DNA from: Pseudopithomyces maydicus
Lineage: Eukaryota; Ascomycota; Dothideomycetes; Pleosporales; Didymosphaeriaceae
Reading direction: 5' to 3'
Assembly (NCBI GenBank): GCA_026873275.1
Contig: JANTUC010000007.1
Coordinates: forward strand, 1,736,001-1,800,000
DNA: 64,000 bases
Below the pieces are notes generated by a model, which searched no databases, had not been told where the DNA came from, and saw nothing but the letters and a program-made list of their open reading frames with translations. Positions 57,540 to 64,000 of the stretch are shown in pieces. The stretch's first letter is position 1, and each line of letters opens with the position of its first letter. The position numbers and the translations under genes were made by a program.

Positions 57540-60330
57540 AAATCTTCCGTTGATAGTTTATGGTAGGCGAGGTGAGCAAATTTTCTGGTTGGATCATTCT
57601 GCGTGAGTTTCGTCATTCTTCTTATTGAGAGACAGAGAAGAGGGACCATGGAGCGACTTAGATTCTTTTTGTGGCGTAGCACCCTGGATTTCTGGTAGCA
57701 GCAGGACGCATATAACTGCGCGATTGTGGTTTTGACTCAAAGAGGAGACATAGACTGGGTTCTCCTCGCTTTGTAGAGACACGCCATACACGTAAGCTTT
57801 GTACGATTACTTAAGTACCTTGATCTTTGAAGCCGCTGAGGAATATGGATGAGCTGTAGAAACCATTGCATCGATAGTATAGTCTGTCTATTTTTCACGG
57901 GCCAGCTTTCTCCGAGGAAGCCCACATCTTCTCGATTGATCTGTGTTTTTGTTTCAGACCCAAGGGTAGATTTAGATAGGCTCTTGTGCTTGCTCACACA
58001 CATGATGTCGCCCAGGTGTCGTGTTTAGTAGCCTTAGCGAGCGCAGATACTAGAGAGCGCATTTCTCTTGGAGGCCATACGAAGTCATCAACCCCAGGTT
58101 GGGCTTTTCCAGTATCGGACATCCAATGTCAGGATATCAGTGCCGGGAGACCAAGAACAAAGACAGGTGACGCCAAAACTGTTGCTCTCCAGAGGGCCAT
58201 AATTTGACTTTCTGGGGGTTGAATACATGACCAGTTCGTGTTAAGGCTGGACATCCCCACGCTCAAGCATCAAACTTGATGGCTTCAAATCCTCAACTGA
58301 GCATACGTGGGAACTCTGAGCAAATGTGGAAATCCAGAAACCATGGGGAAGTGCAACTTCCGCTGAATAACTCATTCCAAGAAAGACTCGGTTCCTTTAA
58401 TACACATGTATCCGTGCGGGATATCTGGATTACCATCGTTTGCCAAGATTCATGTTCCGACTTTCGTGATTCTCCGACGATGCATGTCTTTTGCGGTGCC
58501 ATATGCAAAAGCACATGAAAAAGTTTATTGGGTGGTTTCTTGTCGATGGATCCAAACATAAAACAAGCGTCAGGCGAGCATTGTTTTTTAGATGGTCTCA
58601 GAGGGACATACAGAAGAGATGTGGGAAATTCCAGATATTGGTCTTAAATTGGGCGCCATGATCTTCGTTTTGGACATAGCAGAGCACATGGTGTTTGGAT
58701 AATCGTATTCTTTTGGCCACATGGCAACTTTGCACTGTTTCAATAGCTCATTAAGAACTGAGAGTGTGAGAAGAGAAGAAGGTAGGTAGGAAGTTGTATT
58801 TATCTGACAACACTCAACCGGAGCACGGACATACTTGGATGTCTCTTCGTTTTTGGAAGCAAAAAGGGCCTCAGGCATCGAATATATGTCGTATTGGTTC
58901 GACCCAAGTCATGGCATCAACCCCTTTTCTTTATAAGAGCGCATCGGCTTCTCGGAAAGCCCTTCAGTGGTGCCAGGCACAGAAAGGTCATAGCTTTTGC
59001 GTTTTAAGCATGGAAGATGAATAGTCCCAAGAAACAGAGAGGGTACCCATATATGCTTGTAGTTATTCGTATGAATTTTAGAAACCACACCAGCCCCTCG
59101 TGCGGAAATCAAGAGCACATGTTGGAGTGTTAGTTGGTTTTACTCATAGAAAAGTGTTTTCGGGCTTTACAGCAAGCAGAACGCACATATCGTCGCGATT
59201 ATTGTTGTTTAATTTCTGGAGGAGAAAGCCACAAACATGGGCTATATTTCGTGTCTTTCAGACACACATGAACATCTGTTGGTGGTGGCTTTATGCCGTC
59301 GAAGGAATGTAAGTTGTGTGCAGAATGAGAAAATCGGTACGCGGTCAGGAATTTTATATTCTGTGCCATGGCATAGGCAAGCGCACATATACTCTTCTTT
59401 CTTCTGTTTGAGATGAGAAAAAGCAATCTCATTACTTGGTTCTCGATCGACTTGACACCGCACACATTGAAGCATCGCGCGATGTCTTCGCTTCCACGGA
59501 CATCAACTGTAGGATACTTTCGTATCGACTCCAGCGATTCCACACATATAAAGGGAATTTCGTATTTTGGTCGCTCTCTCGGTTCAATATTGCTCCATTC
59601 TGTATATCTTCCAGCTGCAGCCATTATTGAGTTTTTTGTTGTTTTGCATAGTAGGACAAGAAGCCACCCATGACACAAGTCCACATGTTTTTCTTAATCC
59701 CATGTTTTGTTGTCTGCAAAATCCGGCCCCAAGCAACCACACATGGAGTTCCTTTTTCATCTTCCGGAAACCACCGCATCAATCCCATAATCTGGTCTTG
59801 TATCTCCCCACCCCTCCTCCTCCCCTCATCTCGTCGTACTCGATGTGTCGAACCGCGAAACCATAAAATCATGACATTTTGTCTCAACAGAGGCAACGGA
59901 AGAAACGCACATGAGTATACCCTTCGGTGTTTTCCAGCACAGCGCACATCCCGCCCGTTCGAAATCATTTGACCCCATCCACAACCGACATGTCCGACCA
60001 CAGAGTATTTTTCATTTCTTTTAAATCCACAGCCCACGACCTACAAGCATACACTTATTGTTCGGCCTGTCCTTTTGTTTACCCAGAAGCCAGACTCCAC
60101 ACCATATAATAAGTCCTTAACTGTTTTTAATTCTTCCAGAAAACAGTAGAGTCCAACCAACCAACCACCCACCACTCATAGGAGCTCTCGCGCGATTTCT
60201 TAACAGCCACGAACCACCAAACCCACAACTCCGCATTTCAAGAATCTGGATTGAATTTTATTCTCCCGTCACGCAACAAGGAGAAGACATTTGTCTATTC
60301 TTCGTGATTTTTGTTATTTCTTTTCGAAAA

Positions 60331-61255
60331 CACACAGGGAGGAACATGGGTCCTAACAAACTAATCTTTTATACTTCCCGGCACAACAGCAGCAGACCAC
60401 ATAACATGAAATGTCGAAACTTAGAATTTAGCGTCCCGGGGAGCTCTCCGGGGGCAGTAAGGAGCGAAGAGGGAGAAGAGGAGGATGGCTCTTGTGTCGT
60501 CTTGTTTTGTTGGAAAGGGGAGAGGACATGCATTAATCGGATGCGGTCTTTTGTTCTCCTTCTCTCTTTTTTTTTTTTAGAAAGCACACCGGGAGAAACA
60601 TGTATCCCTTGGAAAATGTTTTTATTTTCTTCAACCCGACAACAGCACACAGAACAACATGAAATATTTTTTCTTCTCTTTTCAGAGTCCCGGCGAGCTC
60701 TCTGGACAAGCTTGTGAGGAGCGGGAAGCGGGAAGAAACATTTCCATTGTATTCGTCCATTTTATTTCTCGGAAGAAGGCAGAAGACATGTGTTCATTGA
60801 GTCTCATTTTCTGTTCCCCTCTTTTTGAAAGTCGGTGGCGAGAAACATCCATTGGTGCTAATCGCTTTTTTACTCCTCAACCCAACAACAACACACAGAA
60901 CAACATTTTCCTCGTCTACTGTGTTTTGTCCCGATCCTAAGAGTTCCGGCAGGCTTCCTAGGAGACGTGTGAGGAGCGAAAGGCGGGAAGAAGAACATAG
61001 TTGCTCCCATGATGATTTTCTTTTGTCGAAAGAAGGGAGAAGACATGGAATGCTTTTTCGATTTTTTTGAGAACAGGTGGAGAGCAACATATAGATGCTC
61101 CGCAGCCTTTTCCGTGTTTGTCTCGAGAAACAGCAACAGAGTGCAGAACAACATTTTATTCTTGAGACTTTTTTAGAGTCTTGGAGGACTCTGTGGAGGA
61201 GTGTGGGGAGTGGAAGGGGAAGAAGAGGGTGGTTTTTATATTGTTTTTTTGTGCT
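60331..61255. repeat. tandem array of about four degenerate units of about 247 bp
   Basis: Landmarks recur at near-constant spacing. AGAACAACAT is exact at 60651, 60897 and 61145 (spacings 246 and 248), with a diverged copy ending at 60407. GTGAGGAGCG is at 60714 and 60969, with GTAAGGAGCG at 60457. AGAGTCCCGG-type and GGGAGAAACATG-type blocks follow the same order in each unit. The units differ by many substitutions and small indels, so the array is old. Within a unit about four sub-units of 60 bp can be traced. A T12 run at 60567-60578 marks one unit boundary. Confidence 0.75.
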
Positions 61256-61260
61256 AGATA

Positions 61261-62174
61261 CCCTTGTTAGTACTTGTTGGTGGTGATGATGAGGATGGTG
61301 GTCGTGTTGAGTGGTGGTGATCCTCATCCGTACTATCACGCATCTCCACAAATCCGCCTGCCTAACATTCACCATTAGTACGAGCCACAGTCAACACAAC
61401 CCTACCACCAACATCACGCACACCTCAAGACAGCTTATCTGCACAAAAAATGCGCCCCTCAACACCGTCATTCATTCTCTATCTACACCCACCACACCTC
61501 TCCATCCCACCCCCTTTCCAAAAACAATAGATATTAACACCAGGACGTCGACACACCAGGTCGCGTCTCCAGCCAGCACACCAGTACCGGATTAGATTAA
61601 GCATTGTTTATCCACCACGGACCCCAAGACCAAAGGATCGCGCATTCATCAATACATGTTCCAGGTCCCGCTGACCAGACCAGGCCGATGCTTTATGACT
61701 GACAAAGGAAAAGTAAAAAACGGGGAAAAGAAAATAGAAGAAAAAAAACGAGCAAGCAACAAAGTAGCGCGAAGGAAAAGAATACAGTAAGAAAGAAAGT
61801 AAATAGAAAAACAGTCAAGGAAAGAGATGAAAATCGAGGCTTCGAAGTAGGAGGGTCGGCGAGTGAGTTATCGAATGCCCGGCTGTGCACCGAGCAACAG
61901 TAGTAGTGGAGAAGTATGCCGCGAAAGAAATACGCGGAGGATTTTTTGGGGATGGCGAGAAGCGAAGTAGTAGTTGTGCCCTAGTGCCGAAGTCGAGAAT
62001 GAACATGGATAAAAACCAGCAGCGTGGCCGTGTGCCCGCTGTGTGGATGGGTATATGCAAAACCAGCAAGCCGCCGAGATGAACGTAGGTGTGGGTATAG
62101 CCCGTAACGCCTCCACCGAAAGAGAGAAAAAGACCAGTCATGACACATTTACAAGGTATGCAATCTTTTTACGC
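61261..62174. other. gene-free stretch
   Basis: About 0.9 kb between the repeat array and the Sel1 gene's 3' end: a GATGATGAGGATGGTGG-rich patch near 61281-61310, C/A-rich sequence, then a purine-rich block (61700-61830). No coding frame is supported. Confidence 0.5.
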
Positions 62175-64000
62175 TCAGGCAGCGAAGCTCTTCTTGCGGC
62201 CGAAAATCGTGCGGGTGCGACTCTTTTCGCGCGGCTTCTTCGCTGAGGCGGAGGGGTCCTTCTTTTCGGAACGACCAGAACGGACTGATCTGGTATCGGA
62301 CATGGATGTGCTATCATCCATGTATTTGTCCTTGTAGATCCTGATAAAGTGTTAGCTATATGGTTGAGGGTAATTATCCAACGTGTATACCCACCAGCTG
62401 TTCCCAACCATGCTGACACCCTTGGATTCAGCGGCTCGGTAAAACTTGGCTGCCTTCTTCATGTCCTTTCGGCAGCCAACACCTTCTGCATAGCAGTAGC
62501 CAGCCTCAACCAGGGCGTCAGCATCTCCCCAGTTACCAGCGATCTCGTAGCACCTAACAGCGAGACCCTTGTCCTGTTTTGCGCCCCATCCGTTCATATA
62601 ACACTTTCCAAGCTCGTAGATGGCAACACCATACTGAGCCTTGTGCTGCTTCTTCTTCATGTGGTCAGTGTGTTGACCGTGTTTAGACTGATCTTCATCC
62701 TCAGCTACTTCAAGCTGACCGGAATCAACAGCCTTGCGAAGCCACTGGAAGGCTTCGGCCTTGTTCTCGCGCATGCCCCAGCCATGACGGCACGCAAGTC
62801 CATACCAAAACATGGCTTCAGCAAGTCCTGCACGTGCGGCCAGACGGAAATGGTAGGTCGACTTCATGAATTCTCCAGCCTCGTGTAGTTGGACACCCTT
62901 ATCACAGTGTTCCTGAGGGGTGATCTGATCAGTTGCAGTGCTTGGGCGGATAGTGCTGTTGCTGGAAGTGAGTGAAGGGCGTCCTGGCGATGTGCCCCTG
63001 GTATCGAGGGAAGGTCGCTGTTGACTTGCGGAACGCGGCGGTGACACAGGCGACGGCGGTCGTTCTCCCTTAGCCTTCTTAGGTTGGTCCCAGCCAATCT
63101 GACTGTTCAGGAAGTCTTCAATTCCAATAGATTTACGGTCCAACTTCCGCCCTCTAGGCAGGTCGAATTTGGAGTACGTGTAGGTAGAAGCCTGGTTTGA
63201 GTAGTCAGTGGAGCGGCGCCAGTCTTCGCTGGTCATGCTGACAGGAGTATGGACCATGTCATTGGCATAAGGCATGATTGAACTTTCGGTAGAATTCTGG
63301 CGGACGGGATTACTATCGAAAGACGGCCTCATGTACGCGCTCTCGTCGGAAGCCTGGCGGGAAGGAGCTCGGTCCATGGGGCGCGCGTCAAGCGGATGTT
63401 GCCTGCTTGCGGCGCTTCGGGGACGAGAAAAGTTGGCAAATGGAGGACGAGGCGGCTGATGGCTAGCAGTCGAATGTTCCGATGACATTGAAGGAGAACG
63501 AGCAACAGAATGGTTGGAGAAGGGCGTCAATGGCGAATGAGACCTGGACAAGCTCGAGCTAGGGGACAAGTTCCTGTTGTTGAGAGAATCGTAAGAGCCG
63601 CCGAGCGACATATCCTCGACGTCCTCGGTGCTGTCATTGGTCAGGGACCTGCCCGTGGGCGACATTCTGGGAGAGCGGGCTCTCTGAGAACCAGGGGAGC
63701 GCGGAGGCCGCAGGCTGGAGTTCGAATGCTGTCTATGCGGGGCATTGAGAGACTGCTGCCTCATCATGGCCTGCTGAAGAGCGTGCGAGTTGGATCTCGG
63801 CACGTGAGGCGATACCGGCGTAGCCTCTTGCAGTCCAATGGCAGGCTCGGGGGACATGGATCTCGGGATGTCAAAGTAGCCCTGGGGCATGGGCGGCACG
63901 GGCTGTTCGCCAATGGGAGAAAGCACATTCCTGTAGGGCATGGGCAGCTCGTGGAGCAGGTCGTCGTTTCCGCCGAAGGTGGGGTACAGCGACTTGTGCT
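62175..64000 (-). CDS. Sel1-repeat protein, Nif1/DSF2-like (5' end beyond window)
   Basis: Exons 62395 to beyond 64000, and 62175-62340; the 54-nt intron uses donor GTGGGT and restores VGNSWIYKDKYMDDSTSMSD. The open frame continues past the ATG at 63941 to the window edge (KSLYPTFGGNDDLLHELPMP), so the start lies outside. A long Ser/Pro/Arg-rich N-terminal part with many SP sites precedes SIGIEDFLNSQIGWDQPKK, and then Sel1 repeats (AARAGLAEAMFWYGLACRHG, AIYELGKCYMNGWGAKQDKG, ALVEAGYCYAEGVGCRKDMK). The basic C terminus ends RTRTIFGRKKSFAA. Fungal proteins of this shape are annotated as Nif1 (a mitotic inhibitor in fission yeast) or DSF2; function here is inferred. Confidence 0.82.

Larger units (their letters stand above)
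55796..61260. repeat. degenerate quasi-periodic tract with short inverted repeats and ACATG cores
   Basis: About 5.5 kb with almost no coding potential. Every 50-70 bp or multiples of that, a T-rich run and an A-rich run form a short inverted repeat, followed by a purine-rich spacer and a core ACATG or close variant. Clear hairpins: 55801-55817 (8-bp arms), 56209-56229 (9-bp arms), 56893-56915 (6-bp), 60321-60330, 61018-61034 (6-bp) and 61115-61132 (5-bp). By eye about 30 ACATG occur on the plus strand, more than on the minus strand. The right end shows a longer repeat listed separately. I know no element of this structure. The periodicity was judged by eye and needs computation. Confidence 0.45.

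Noticed and set aside
58890..58915. GGTTCGACCC resembling a tRNA T-loop
   Set aside because: No matching stem and no cloverleaf upstream; it falls in the repeat tract.
55796..61260. CRISPR array reading of the hairpin-and-variable-sequence tract
   Set aside because: The repeats are far too degenerate, spacing varies, no cas-like genes occur, and the genome is eukaryotic.
60369..61375. Minus-strand frames in the 247-bp repeat with recurring Leu-rich peptides
   Set aside because: The peptide similarity only reflects the DNA repeat; frames are broken between units and T/A-rich.

Overview
This window is chromosomal DNA of a filamentous ascomycete. Its genes are broken by many short introns (mostly 45-60 nt, GT..AG, often with a CTAAC/CTGAC-like branch site), genes lie on both strands, and several proteins (the vezatin/Inp2-like protein, ELMO, TEL2, the 257-residue conserved protein) have the shape of Pezizomycotina orthologues. 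A dothideomycete is my best guess, from protein character only. Gene models were built by reading exon frames through canonical splice sites by hand; total lengths come out as whole codons unless stated.

Layout. 0-31.8 kb is mostly housekeeping: the 3' end of an unidentified gene, a Cys-rich protein, an ELMO/CED-12 protein, a Ser-rich conserved protein, the divergent pair CCT4 / RPT1, a broken lineage-specific gene, an MFS sugar transporter, dUTPase, pyridoxal kinase, PCNA, EMC6, a conserved protein of unknown function, and a vezatin/Inp2-like membrane protein. 31.8-41.8 kb is gene-poor and holds two related C2H2 zinc-finger genes. 41.8-51 kb is dense again: TEL2 and UBA3 divergent, then SF3B1. 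52.9-54.8 kb has a RING-like protein. 55.8-61.3 kb is an unusual, nearly gene-free tract of degenerate, quasi-periodic sequence. A Sel1-repeat protein runs off the right edge.

Functional links: CCT4 (folding), RPT1 (proteasome) and UBA3 (neddylation) serve protein quality control; dUTPase and PCNA serve DNA replication, and both carry a doublet of MCB-like ACGCGC/ACGCGT sites upstream, fitting shared G1/S control; TEL2 stabilises PIKK kinases; SF3B1 recognises branch sites, apt in a window with several 6-11 nt microexons.

Two things deserve attention. First, the 55.8-61.3 kb tract combines short T-rich/A-rich inverted repeats, recurrent ACATG cores, a higher-order unit of about 247 bp, and a coding-quality island flanked by 15-bp direct repeats. 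Second, four otherwise well-formed genes contain frame breaks that one extra base in a homopolymer would mend, pointing either to sequence errors or to recent decay.
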